Below are positions 25,673-34,323 of a stretch of 64,000 nucleotides of DNA, piece after piece (position 1 is the first letter of the stretch; every line of letters starts with the position of its first letter). The stretch is taken from positions 1 through 64,000 of the forward strand of contig JAGBFH010000016.1 of assembly GCA_017936605.1 (NCBI GenBank), read 5' to 3'. A program made the translations under genes and the position numbers. Source of the stretch: Tidjanibacter sp. (GTDB lineage: Bacteria > Bacteroidota > Bacteroidia > Bacteroidales > Rikenellaceae). The notes under the pieces are model-generated. The model was not told the origin of the DNA. It did no database searches and saw only the letters and a program-made list of their open reading frames with translations.

Positions 25673-28180
25673 CTAAAAAATAAGGTACGCCAACCAGGCC
25701 AGCAGCCACGCTACGGAGGTGTTGTAGATGATGGTAAACCACATCCAGCCACGGCTGCCCGTCTCGGCCTTGATGGTCGCAAGGGTGCCGATGCAGGGGA
25801 AGAAGAGCAGGATGAATATCATAAAGGCCACCGCCGAGCGGGGTGTTATGCCGCTGTGGGCCACGATGTTCTTCGAGAGTGAGGCTATGTCGTCGCCACC
25901 ATAGAGTACGGCCATAGTGCTCACAACCAACTCCTTGGCGGGGATGCTCGTCAGCAGGGCGATGCCGGCCCTCCAGTCGAGTCCTAAGGGGCGCATAACG
26001 GGCTCAATGAACCTACCGATGCGGCCAATGTAGGAGTGCGAGATGGCCTGTGACTCGCCACCAAGCGACTCTGCCGTGGAGGTCACAGTGGGCTCGACAA
26101 GTGTGGGCTCCACAGCGGGCTCGACAAGTGTGGGCTCCTCTGCGGGCTCCTCGATGCCCTCTACATGACCCTCTGTTGCGTTGGCCACAAGCTCCTGTTG
26201 GGCGATGATGGTGGCAGCGGCCGGCTCCTCTTTGGGTCGTGGGTAGTAGGAGAGGGCCCAGATGACGATGGTGGCCAGCAGGATGGTGGTGCCAATCTTG
26301 CGCAGATACTCGGCGCACTTCTCCCACATATGTTTCAGCGTGGCGCGTAGGGTGGGCATACGATAGGGTGGCAGCTCCATAACAAAGGGGGTTTCGTCCC
26401 TCTTGAACTTGGTGCTGCGCAGCAGCCTTGCTGTGAGGAAGGCGACCGCTATGCCCAGGAGGTAGAGCCCTATGAGTACGGTTGCGGCGTGGTGCGGGAA
26501 GAATGTGCCGGCCAGCAGTAGGAATACGGGTAGGCGCGCGCTACACGATATGAAGGGTGTCACGAGGATGGTTATAAGCCTCGAGGACTTGCTCTCAATG
26601 GTGCGTGTGGCCATAATGGCGGGCACATTGCAGCCGAAGCCCATCAGCAGCGGTATGAATGACTTGCCGTGCAGACCCATACGGTGCATCAGTCGGTCCA
26701 TAATGAAGGCGGCGCGTGCCATATATCCCGAGTCCTCCATCAGCGAGATGAAGAGGTAGAGTATCAGGATGTTGGGCAGGAAGACAGCCACACTGCCCAC
26801 GCCGCTCACAACACCATTGACGACCATATCCCTCAGTGCCCCCTCGGGCATTATGCCCCACAGGGTGTCGGCCAGCCAGCCGAAGCCCATCTCAATCCAC
26901 TCTTGGGGGTAGCCGCCGAGTGTGAAGGTGGCCCAAAACATAAGCCACATAAGCATTATGAAGAGTGGGAATCCGAGCCACTTGTTGGCCACCAGACGGT
27001 CTATGCGCCTCGAGCGGCGGTTGATGTCCACACCTCCCTCGTGGAGTGTCTCCTCGAGAGCACCCGCAATGAAACCATACTTGCGGTCACTGAGGATTGT
27101 TTCGATGTCCACACCCTCGATGGCCTCGGCTCGTTTGGCAGCCTCGGCTGCAAGGCTCTTCCAACTCTCGATGTTGGCACACGAGGAGAGCATTTTGAGC
27201 GCCTCGCGGTCCTTCTCGAGGAGCTTTATGGCCCAGTAGCGCACGGGGAACTGCTTTGGTAGGTCGCTTGTGCGTATCTCCTCCGAGAGTGTCGCAATCT
27301 CCTTTTCGAGTGCCGAGCCGTAGCCGATGTGGATGTGGCGTGCCACCGCGTTGCGACCCTCGAAGAGCTCAATTATTGTGTCCAGCAGGTTGCTGAGGCC
27401 GTAGCCTGTCTTGGCGATGGTGGGAATCATAGGCACACCAATCATCGCGCCGAGCGACTCGTGGTCGAGCCTTGCGCCACTCTGCTGCAATTCGTCATAC
27501 ATATTCAGGGCCACAACCGTACGCTGGTTGAGGTCAATCAGCTCGGTTGTGAGGTAGAGGTTCCTCTCGAGGTTGGAGGCCACCACCGTGTTGAGAATCA
27601 CATCGGGCATAGCGTCGTAGAGGTGTCGACGCACATAGACCTCCTCGGGGGTGTAGGCCGAGAGTGAGTAGGTGCCCGGCAGGTCGGTGATGTTTATGCG
27701 ATAGCCCTTGTAGGAGAGGCGGCCGAGCTTGGCATCGACCGTCACACCGCTGTAGTTGCCCACGTGCTCACTGCTGCCCGAGAGGGCGTTGAAGAGCGAG
27801 GTCTTGCCGCTGTTGGGGTTGCCCACGAGGGCCACATTTATCTCGTTCTTGCGCAGCGTCTTGCGGCCGCGGATGTTGCAGTCGCCAATGGCGCACCCCT
27901 CGCAGAGCGAGTTGCAGCCTCGGCTCTCAAAGGGCTCGTGGGGGCGGTTGGCCTCGCTGTGGGTGAGCACCTCAATCATGTCGGCCTCGCTGCGACGCAG
28001 AGATACATCGTAGCCCATCAGCGTATATTTCACGGGGTCGCTCAGTGGGGAGTCCTGCACGCTGCGCACCTCCACGCCGCGCACAAAGCCCATCTCCATA
28101 ATGCGCTTGCGGAATCCGCCGTGACCCGCTACGCGCACAATGACCGCCTTTTCGCCATTCTTGAGTTCCGAAAGTTTCAT
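25673..28180 (-). CDS. feoB: Ferrous iron transporter, FeoA-FeoB fusion
   Basis: An 835-residue fusion for Fe2+ uptake across the inner membrane. Residues 1-75 are a FeoA/SH3-like domain (KAVIVRVAGHGGFRKRIMEMG). A Cys cluster (CNSLCEGCAIGDC, about 89-101) links to the G domain: VGNPNSGKTSLFNALSGS (G1), DLPGTYSLSAYTPEE (G3), then LNMYDE (G4). The rest is a Gate-type membrane region with two repeats, including FMLMWLMFWATFTLGGYPQEW, MGFGCNVPAIMATRTIESK and TSIPAKELVVSTMAVLYGG. Between the last helices, residues about 640-705 contain an added Glu/Pro/Val-rich loop with the unit EPTLVEP repeated. A promoter box lies 29 nt upstream. Confidence 0.96.
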   Translation of the reverse strand: MKLSELKNGEKAVIVRVAGHGGFRKRIMEMGFVRGVEVRSVQDSPLSDPVKYTLMGYDVSLRRSEADMIEVLTHSEANRPHEPFESRGCNSLCEGCAIGDCNIRGRKTLRKNEINVALVGNPNSGKTSLFNALSGSSEHVGNYSGVTVDAKLGRLSYKGYRINITDLPGTYSLSAYTPEEVYVRRHLYDAMPDVILNTVVASNLERNLYLTTELIDLNQRTVVALNMYDELQQSGARLDHESLGAMIGVPMIPTIAKTGYGLSNLLDTIIELFEGRNAVARHIHIGYGSALEKEIATLSEEIRTSDLPKQFPVRYWAIKLLEKDREALKMLSSCANIESWKSLAAEAAKRAEAIEGVDIETILSDRKYGFIAGALEETLHEGGVDINRRSRRIDRLVANKWLGFPLFIMLMWLMFWATFTLGGYPQEWIEMGFGWLADTLWGIMPEGALRDMVVNGVVSGVGSVAVFLPNILILYLFISLMEDSGYMARAAFIMDRLMHRMGLHGKSFIPLLMGFGCNVPAIMATRTIESKSSRLITILVTPFISCSARLPVFLLLAGTFFPHHAATVLIGLYLLGIAVAFLTARLLRSTKFKRDETPFVMELPPYRMPTLRATLKHMWEKCAEYLRKIGTTILLATIVIWALSYYPRPKEEPAAATIIAQQELVANATEGHVEGIEEPAEEPTLVEPAVEPTLVEPTVTSTAESLGGESQAISHSYIGRIGRFIEPVMRPLGLDWRAGIALLTSIPAKELVVSTMAVLYGGDDIASLSKNIVAHSGITPRSAVAFMIFILLFFPCIGTLATIKAETGSRGWMWFTIIYNTSVAWLLAWLAYLIF

Positions 28181-28208
28181 ATCTCTGCCTATGTGCTATT
28201 TTTGCTCG

Positions 28209-28239
28209 CAAAAATACACATTTTTCCCATTTGGGGCAA
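28209..28239 (-). promoter_or_regulatory. feoB promoter
   Basis: TATTTTTG at 28209-28216 and TTG at 28237-28239 on the minus strand, 20 bp apart. I see no clear Fur box. Confidence 0.55.
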
Positions 28240-28343
28240 TCCCCATAAGTCGGTATTTCGTCGCTCGGATGCTCTGCACTTGCCTTGCGGAGTAATCAGT
28301 TGTGTGTAGTGCGGGTGACTTATTTGGCGAAAAGAGTGTCCGA

Positions 28344-28375
28344 TTTGGAACTGTGTAAGGTTTTTTCTATATTTG
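28344..28375 (+). promoter_or_regulatory. Promoter of the 187-residue membrane protein gene
   Basis: TTTG at 28344-28347 and TATATTTG at 28368-28375, spaced by 20 bp. Confidence 0.65.
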
Positions 28376-28449
28376 CCAAAGAATCTAACAAGGTGGTATA
28401 TTTATAACGCACAAATACTCTTCAAAGTCTAATTCAAAAACACTAAATT

Positions 28450-29013
28450 ATGGAAAACAAACTTCAGTGGCAGGGTGTAACCCAGAGCCTCTATCAGGCA
28501 ATCTTGATTAATGTATGGAGCAGCATCGCAGCAGCTTTGTTTGCTGTGATTGGCGTATTTACCCTCGGTCTTGGCACTGTGCTCTCTATCTTGGCCAGCA
28601 TCGGTATTGTCGTAGCTCAGGTGCTCCTTTTTATCCGCCTGGGTGCTTGGAGAGAGCTCGTTCAGGAGCCCGACAAGAAGGCTATTGGTAACATCCGCAC
28701 CGCAATGATTCTCAGCGTTGTTGGTGTTGTTCTCGGCCTCATCCCCGTGATTGGTATCATTGGCGGTATCTTGGGTCTTGTGGCTCTCATTCTTCAGCTT
28801 ATGGGCTACTCGAGCCTGAAGAAGTCGACCACTATGCCCACCAATGCAAAGGTGGGTGCAGGCAAGGTTTTCACCTCGCAGATTATCAATATCGTTGGCG
28901 TGGTGATTGGCCTCATCCCCGTTGCCGGCACTTTCATTGAGTTTATCTTGAGCATTGTTGCTTTTGTTATGATGCTCCAGGGTTGGAAACTTATCGCCAA
29001 CTCGGCAGAGTAG
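28450..29013 (+). CDS. Hypothetical membrane protein
   Basis: A 187-residue inner membrane protein with about five hydrophobic helices: residues 18-35, 36-60, 80-100, 100-118 and 140-180. Internal similarity is visible between IGLIPVAGTFIEFI (third quarter) and LGLIPVIGIIGGIL (middle), which suggests a duplicated helical hairpin. Loops are short and weakly charged. I do not recognise a family. It stands alone with its own promoter about 75 nt upstream and a strong terminator. A good AAATT-rich leader precedes the ATG. Confidence 0.8.
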   Translation: MENKLQWQGVTQSLYQAILINVWSSIAAALFAVIGVFTLGLGTVLSILASIGIVVAQVLLFIRLGAWRELVQEPDKKAIGNIRTAMILSVVGVVLGLIPVIGIIGGILGLVALILQLMGYSSLKKSTTMPTNAKVGAGKVFTSQIINIVGVVIGLIPVAGTFIEFILSIVAFVMMLQGWKLIANSAE

Positions 29014-29040
29014 GAGTTTTCCAATACTACATTGTTTCAC

Positions 29041-29080
29041 AGCCGAGCCTGCTCCTCTTTGGGGCAGGCTCGGCTGTCTC
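29041..29080 (+). terminator. Terminator of the membrane protein gene
   Basis: Stem AGCCGAGCCTGC/GCAGGCTCGGCT (12 bp) with an 11-base loop; the T run after it is short. Confidence 0.7.
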
Positions 29081-29108
29081 CTATTTGCGCCTGAATTTCA
29101 GCCCTTTC

Positions 29109-29134
29109 GACTAAAAAATTTTGAATTTTGAATT
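29109..29134. repeat. TTTTGAA tandem repeat
   Basis: Three units followed by a T run. No good promoter box lies in the usual position after it. The remainder of the 29014-29294 gap is AT-rich without recognisable features. Confidence 0.6.
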
Positions 29135-29294
29135 TTTTTTGTAACTTAGTGGCCTCAATTGATACATTGGCCCAATGGACACATAAATTTCTCTCAATGT
29201 TTTGCATTTTGTATCTAAACATTGTGCAGTTACCAGCGCTGTATTACTCAAGCTGAGCTAACATATTTGCTAACCAAATAATATTGTGAAAGAG

Positions 29295-30311
29295 ATGAAA
29301 CAATATTTTTTGTGGGTAATGTTACTGCTAATTACGGTACTTACCTCGTGCGTCAATGAATTGAACATAGATAGTACAAGTGTTGAGGAGGCGCCCGAAC
29401 GAAAAGCGGCTGTAAAAATCAACACAAAATATGTTGAGATTTCCCAAAATATTCCAGTGTCCGAAAAGGATACCCCAGATTTTGTGGGTGCTATTTCTTA
29501 TCAAATCACTCGTCAAACCCCTATGGGTATGATGAAGGTTGGTGAGAATAATAACACCCCTACAGATGACTATGTTGATCCAAATGACCTGCCAACTGTC
29601 ATAGAAGGTGGGGCGAGTGAAACTATTTTCGATGACGGAACTTATGAGAGTTCTACCATTAGGAGAATAAATACAGCGCTCAGTCCCATTTTCCAATTAT
29701 ATGAGGTGCCTATTTCATATCAAGAGTCTGTTACAAGAGTGGATATCAATAATGGTATGATGTATGCATACAATGTTTCGGATCAATTATTGTTCAGCAA
29801 ACCTCATCAGGGTATTGATATGACAGAATACATTGCTGTATTAGATGAGATTATTGCTCGCATCGAGGCAGATTCGCTTACTCGAAGTATCACACCTATA
29901 GAGCGTCTGCAACTTCAAGCACAAAACTCGGCAACAAAACGCTTAGGAGAGCAGTACACAGTAACAGAGGGGGAAAATGGCTGTATAATCGTTGAGAAAG
30001 AGTCGAATAAGTCTACGACAAGGAGTTTAATTGATGGCGCCAGAGTGAAAACTCGTGTAACCCTCTCACCAGATGCTTCTCGAACTCTTATGAGTGAGCG
30101 TTTTGAGAACGATATGCTTGTGGCGAGAACACGCTATAAATACGCAAATAACGATAGGTTTAAGAGTTATCTAAATTCCAAAGAGGTTTCGAAATTAAAT
30201 CCTCACAAGGTTAAGACCGAAAAACTTATTGTGGGTAAAGATGGCAATCTTAAAGTTGCTTCAACTATTACAGTCTACTCACAAAACACTATCTCATTTA
30301 ATAACAATTAA
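29295..30311 (+). CDS. Predicted lipoprotein, first gene of an AT-rich operon
   Basis: A 338-residue lipoprotein: signal with lipobox LTSC (Cys19) followed by VNELNID. I see no known domain. The mature chain is polar, with two repeated SVTRVDI/DSLTRSITPIERLQ-like stretches and a C-terminal part rich in Thr, Lys and Arg (TRSLIDGARVKTRVTL, MSERFENDMLVARTRYKY). The ATG at 29295 is preferred to the GTG three codons upstream because the signal peptide starts there. GC content and codon use are lower than in neighbouring core genes, as for the two genes that follow. The next gene starts 14 nt downstream, so the products probably act together at the envelope. Confidence 0.78.
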   Translation: MKQYFLWVMLLLITVLTSCVNELNIDSTSVEEAPERKAAVKINTKYVEISQNIPVSEKDTPDFVGAISYQITRQTPMGMMKVGENNNTPTDDYVDPNDLPTVIEGGASETIFDDGTYESSTIRRINTALSPIFQLYEVPISYQESVTRVDINNGMMYAYNVSDQLLFSKPHQGIDMTEYIAVLDEIIARIEADSLTRSITPIERLQLQAQNSATKRLGEQYTVTEGENGCIIVEKESNKSTTRSLIDGARVKTRVTLSPDASRTLMSERFENDMLVARTRYKYANNDRFKSYLNSKEVSKLNPHKVKTEKLIVGKDGNLKVASTITVYSQNTISFNNN

Positions 30312-30325
30312 ATCTCTTGTGTATT

Positions 30326-31798
30326 ATGAAACGAATATTACTTGTAATAGTATCTTTTTTCTGTGTGATACAAACACCTTGTTATTCGCAGAAAAAGGTT
30401 TCGTGGTTGCACGGACTGAATGACAAGTCAGCTATTCACTATTGGCATAGATATAGCGAAACATTAGTTGATGAGGCATATCAAGGTTTGCTTCTTAGTT
30501 ATGATTGTGATACAACGAACATACATCAGGTAACACAAGATGTGAGGACAACACTCTTAAGGAATAATAACTTCAATCACATTCTTGTTGGACATAGTGC
30601 AGGTGGATTAGTCGCACGCAATATGCTGTACAACCCCAATGGTCAGCTAAACCCCAGGTTTAAGTCGGTTATTACTGCGGGAACCCCCCATTTCGGTGCG
30701 GGTGTAGTAACTTGTATTGCAGATAGCACGCGCACCTATGTGAAAATGGTAGACGCGTTAGAACACGAGGTGACCAGTGTTGCAATGTCTGCATACGACT
30801 CCTTAACAGAGATTAGCGAACTGCTTGCTGAGGTTGGAGTACTGAGAGGAATTTTTGGGCTTACAGTTCTTAGTGAGCCATTATTAAGTTCTCTCGGTTA
30901 TTTCTTAAGTGTAGATTTGCCTAATGGGCTGAATTTCATACGAAACTATCTCTTAGATGCAATTCATACCTGTATGGATGTTTATGTAGACCCTGCTATC
31001 GATAATGAAGTTGAGGGATTCTGGAATCAACCATTTGTGCGAGATATGCACCCAGAAAGCACATTCATCCAAAACCTAAATAGTAGACCAATACCCATAC
31101 CAATAGTAAATATCTATGGCATCACTGGGCAATGGGCTGCATTAAAACTTGCAAGTTCTCTTTGCAATAGAGATTCGGTGTGTAGCATAAATAATACAGA
31201 TAACGACCCTTATGAAACAGAGTTTATAGATACTATGCAAGAAATAGAGGCTTCTGTGTTACAATACATTGCCTCTATTGATAAGTACTACCAAATACTT
31301 AGGTATGTTGATTATCTGGATATTTTGGGCTTGGTTGATATCGAAGAAGTTTTGCCGCTGAAAACTGGTTTCGAGGAGTTGCAAGAGTATATGATGTATC
31401 AGTTCGATAACGAATACGCTTGCTATGTGCTGGATGCCTATCACGAAGAAAGAAGAACAATTCTTGTTCCTATTTATAAAGCCAAAGACGATTTCGACCT
31501 TGACATAGAAATTGACGATGAATGGGATAATGGTCCAATCGAACATTTGGAATTTCAGATTCCCGAGATTATTGGCTATGAGGAGCAGGTTGCAATAACA
31601 AGGGTGTATGAGTCTCACGACGGTCTGGTGCGACAAAAAGATGCGGAACTTCCAAATGGAATGGGGCAAATTATCTATAACATTCCTATCACCAACCTTA
31701 ATCATATGGCGATGAGCGCCAATGACGATGTGGAGGACGTTCTTGTTAAAGCGTTTAGGGAAGGTGTATACGGCGACGAATTTGTTTACAATCATTAA
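30326..31798 (+). CDS. Secreted alpha/beta hydrolase (lipase/esterase-like)
   Basis: A 490-residue protein with a signal peptide (residues 1-21, cleavage after CYS, before QKK). The alpha/beta hydrolase core occupies about 24-300: VSWLHGLND (oxyanion strand, 25-33), then HILVGHSAGGLVARNML with the nucleophile elbow GHSAGG (Ser91), then VITAGTPHFGAG, typical of PGAP1/lipase-like proteins. The Asp and His of the triad lie later, but I cannot place them surely (DMHPES and LNHMAMS are candidates). After about residue 340 comes a C-terminal extension rich in Asp and Glu. It is sandwiched between two lipoprotein genes (14 nt before, 16 nt after). It should act in the periplasm or outside the cell. 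Confidence 0.83.
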   Translation: MKRILLVIVSFFCVIQTPCYSQKKVSWLHGLNDKSAIHYWHRYSETLVDEAYQGLLLSYDCDTTNIHQVTQDVRTTLLRNNNFNHILVGHSAGGLVARNMLYNPNGQLNPRFKSVITAGTPHFGAGVVTCIADSTRTYVKMVDALEHEVTSVAMSAYDSLTEISELLAEVGVLRGIFGLTVLSEPLLSSLGYFLSVDLPNGLNFIRNYLLDAIHTCMDVYVDPAIDNEVEGFWNQPFVRDMHPESTFIQNLNSRPIPIPIVNIYGITGQWAALKLASSLCNRDSVCSINNTDNDPYETEFIDTMQEIEASVLQYIASIDKYYQILRYVDYLDILGLVDIEEVLPLKTGFEELQEYMMYQFDNEYACYVLDAYHEERRTILVPIYKAKDDFDLDIEIDDEWDNGPIEHLEFQIPEIIGYEEQVAITRVYESHDGLVRQKDAELPNGMGQIIYNIPITNLNHMAMSANDDVEDVLVKAFREGVYGDEFVYNH

Positions 31799-31814
31799 TT
31801 AAGCGTAATAGTAT

Positions 31815-33041
31815 ATGAAAGATAATTTGTTTCTTATTTCCGTAGTACTCATATTGTTAGTTGGATGTGATAGGTCTGATATACACTCTACGCCCACAAA
31901 AGTTGTAAACAATAATGGTCAGTTGGAACCAATGTTTAGAATGGAGTGCATAAATGATAAAAGGACAAGGAACAGAGTACCTATGTTCAAATATGGTTCT
32001 ACTCTGATATTAAGAACCCATAACTTCAACGACGGAACACATTGTTTTGCGGGAGTATCGTTAGATGAGAAAAAAGTCGAGTGGTATCTTCCTAATCTAC
32101 ATCCAGATCAATGTTGGATGGATGAAGGATATGTGTACGACAATTATTTTGTGGTGATGAGTCAAAGTGAAGTGCTAACTAATGGTGAAACAACGCTTTA
32201 TTGCTTCGATCTCGATACACAAACGGTTGTGTGGAGCAAAGACTCTTGGCAAAATCCTTCTATGCCCCGTGGTGTGGTGGGGCATAACGACTATTGTTAT
32301 CATTATGAAGTTCAGCAAGAGTGTATGCGTTTAATCAAGACTTATGTGCCAACTGGAGAAAGCACAATCTTATATGAGAATACCACAGATACCGTATTGC
32401 CCAACGGCAGGCCAACACTCACATCAGTTGATGGCACTCTCTATCTTACTTTCTGTATGTGGGATTTGGAAAAGGATGATAATGGTCAAGAGAGCACAAT
32501 GTTGTTAAATGTGTATGATATAACAAACAACAAGCTAACCTATCAAAATTATCTTCCCGCTGCTGAACGAGTGGGTGCTTTTGTTAGTGAACCCAAGAGT
32601 GATGTTATCTACATCAATCAGGGCCGTACATTGTATTGCTTCAATTTTGTGAAAGGCGAGTTTGTTTGGAGTAATAGTAACTTTGATTATGAACTTACTT
32701 ACGATGTTATTTTGTTGGATAATGGGGATATTTTAAGGCCCGCGCAGGGTGAAATGTCGTATGTAAGTGGAACCACTGGCAAGATAATGTGGGAGAGCAG
32801 ATATGACCCAAATCATGATTTCATTCCTATGTGGACAGAAGTACACGGCCATTATGCTTACCACCATATGAGTGTCTATCACAACGAAGTGCGTGACCTT
32901 AATCGCAATGGAGAGTTGGTAGCTGTGTTGCGATATGAAAAAGCACAATTAGAAGCAAGCATTCCCGCGTTTATGGATGACGATGGTTTCATTATTGTAA
33001 GTAAAAAAGAGATTCTTAAATATCCCTATGTGAATGATTAG
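31815..33041 (+). CDS. PQQ-like beta-propeller lipoprotein
   Basis: A 408-residue lipoprotein: lipobox VGC (Cys18) followed by DRSD. The mature chain is a repeat of beta-propeller blades of the PQQ/Trp-docking type, each with a structure such as TLYCFDLDTQTVVWSKDSW (about 133-151), TLYCFNFVKGEFVWSNSNF (about 274-292) and YVSGTTGKIMWESRY (about 315-329). That suggests six to seven blades. PQQ-like propellers often bind protein partners or form scaffolds (BamB, for example). It is the last of three genes in an AT-rich operon with a secreted hydrolase. A terminator lies 30 bp after the stop. Confidence 0.85.
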   Translation: MKDNLFLISVVLILLVGCDRSDIHSTPTKVVNNNGQLEPMFRMECINDKRTRNRVPMFKYGSTLILRTHNFNDGTHCFAGVSLDEKKVEWYLPNLHPDQCWMDEGYVYDNYFVVMSQSEVLTNGETTLYCFDLDTQTVVWSKDSWQNPSMPRGVVGHNDYCYHYEVQQECMRLIKTYVPTGESTILYENTTDTVLPNGRPTLTSVDGTLYLTFCMWDLEKDDNGQESTMLLNVYDITNNKLTYQNYLPAAERVGAFVSEPKSDVIYINQGRTLYCFNFVKGEFVWSNSNFDYELTYDVILLDNGDILRPAQGEMSYVSGTTGKIMWESRYDPNHDFIPMWTEVHGHYAYHHMSVYHNEVRDLNRNGELVAVLRYEKAQLEASIPAFMDDDGFIIVSKKEILKYPYVND

Positions 33042-33070
33042 GTGGAGTAGGGGCAAAGTATGGTACAGTT

Positions 33071-33103
33071 GGGGAGTCGCCTATTGGGTGACTCCCTATT
33101 TTT
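33071..33103 (+). terminator. Terminator of the lipoprotein-hydrolase operon
   Basis: Stem GGGAGTC/GACTCCC around CCTATTGGG, followed by TATTTTTG. Confidence 0.75.
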
Positions 33104-33145
33104 GTGAGTCTAAAGTACATTCTGTAAGACAAATATGGATGAATA

Positions 33146-33191
33146 ATTTTGAATTTTGAATTTTGAATTCTGCATTTTATTCGTATCTTTG
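33146..33191 (+). promoter_or_regulatory. rplY promoter built on a TTTTGAA repeat
   Basis: TATCTTTG at 33184-33191 with TTTG at 33162-33165, the last unit of a TTTTGAA array. It has the same arrangement as the rpsP promoter at 23136-23181. Confidence 0.6.
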
Positions 33192-33284
33192 CGGCCGCAA
33201 GTGATTATGGGGTGCGGTGAGATTGCATGAGCCGTGCTGAGTGTCACCCAAGTAACATTATTAACAACTAAACATTCTACAATT

Positions 33285-33842
33285 ATGCAAGTTATTCAGA
33301 TTAAAGGCGTTAAGCGCGAGCAGTTCGGCAAGAAGAGCGCCAAAGACATCCGTCGCGAGAAACTCATCCCCTGCGTACTCTACGGTAACGGTGGCGAGAC
33401 CATCCACTTCTCCGTTGAGGCTGCCGAGGCAAAGAAACTCCTCTACACCCCCAAGAGCTACATCGTAGAGCTCGATATCGAGGGTAAAATCGAGAAAGGC
33501 GTTATGCGCGAGACCCAGTTCCACCCCGTTAAGGACTACTGCCAGCACATCGACTTCTTCCGCGTTGTTGCAGGTAAGCCCGTAGCTATCGAGATTCCCA
33601 TCTCTATCGTTGGTAACTCGGAGGGTGTTAAGGCCGGTGGTAAACTCCAGGTTCTCCGTCGCAAACTCGCAGTTTCGGGTCTTGAGGAGCACCTCCTCGA
33701 CGAGCTCGTTATCGATATCACCAACCTTGGTGTTGGCAAGACCATCAATGTTGGCGACCTCCAGTTCGAGGGTCTGACTATGCTCCAGCCCGCAAGTATG
33801 AGTGTTGTGGCTGTGGTTGCTACTCGTCAGTCGGGCAAGTAA
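33285..33842 (+). CDS. rplY: 50S ribosomal protein L25 (general stress form, Ctc type)
   Basis: A 185-residue L25/TL5-type protein that binds 5S rRNA. The N-terminal barrel (residues 1-90) reads VIQIKGVKREQFGKKSAKDI, RREKLIPCVLYGNG; the C-terminal TL5 domain (95-180) contains VAGKPVAIEIPISIVGNSEG, LQVLRRKLAVSGLEEHLLDE and TNLGVGKTINVGDLQFEGL. It is twice the size of the E. coli L25 because of this extra domain, normal for this phylum. The start at 33285 is chosen because the family begins at MQVIQIKG. No pth gene follows; a foldback element starts three bases after the stop. Confidence 0.95.
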   Translation: MQVIQIKGVKREQFGKKSAKDIRREKLIPCVLYGNGGETIHFSVEAAEAKKLLYTPKSYIVELDIEGKIEKGVMRETQFHPVKDYCQHIDFFRVVAGKPVAIEIPISIVGNSEGVKAGGKLQVLRRKLAVSGLEEHLLDELVIDITNLGVGKTINVGDLQFEGLTMLQPASMSVVAVVATRQSGK

Positions 33843-33844
33843 TA

Positions 33845-33940
33845 ACACATCTCGCGGGTGAATTTTTCACCAAAGCTTCAGAGAGCGAGCTCCTCATTTG
33901 CGAAAAGCAAACTGCGGGCTCGCTCCTTTGTTTGGCAAAG
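33845..33940 (+). repeat. Foldback element E3 (truncated), downstream of rplY
   Basis: Left arm CACATCTCGCGGGTGAATTT as in E2, inner GAGCGAG/CTCGCTC, apical TTTGC/GCAAA. The right outer arm stops after TTTGGCAAAG, so the outer stem cannot form. Confidence 0.8.
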
Positions 33941-33967
33941 GTCTAAGGTCTACCGCCGACCGACAAT

Positions 33968-34268
33968 GGGGCCTATAAGCCCCATAAGCCCCATAAGCCC
34001 CATAAGCCCCATAAGCCCCATAGGACCTTAAGGACCTTGCTATATTCCCTCCCCTAAGTTAGGGGAGGGTCCGCGAAGCGGGGGAGAGGTCTGTTGAGAA
34101 TTGAAAAGGGCCAAAAGGACCAAAAGGGCCAAAATGATTTCCCCTCCAAGTTAGAGGGAGTGCCCGTTAGGGCGGGGCGTGTATTTTTTGTCTACCGCCG
34201 ACCGACAATGGGGCCTATAAGACTTATAAGCCCCATAAGCCCCATAGGCCCTATAAGACTTATAAGCC
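33968..34268. repeat. Repeat island: 9-bp arrays A7-A9 and GC-rich boxes
   Basis: Array A7 (33968-34038, mostly CCCATAAGC units), GC-rich box CCCTCCCCTAAGTTAGGGG plus CCGCGAAGCGGG (34046-34095), array A8 (34105-34135, AAAAGGGCC units), a shorter box (34139-34180), the phrase CCGCCGACCGACAATGGGG, then array A9 (34209-34268). The phrase CCGCCGACCGACAATGGGG also precedes A7. Confidence 0.85.
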
Positions 34269-34323
34269 TCATCCATCGGCACACAATTTGAACAATATAG
34301 AGTAGAAACAAATAAAAATAGAT

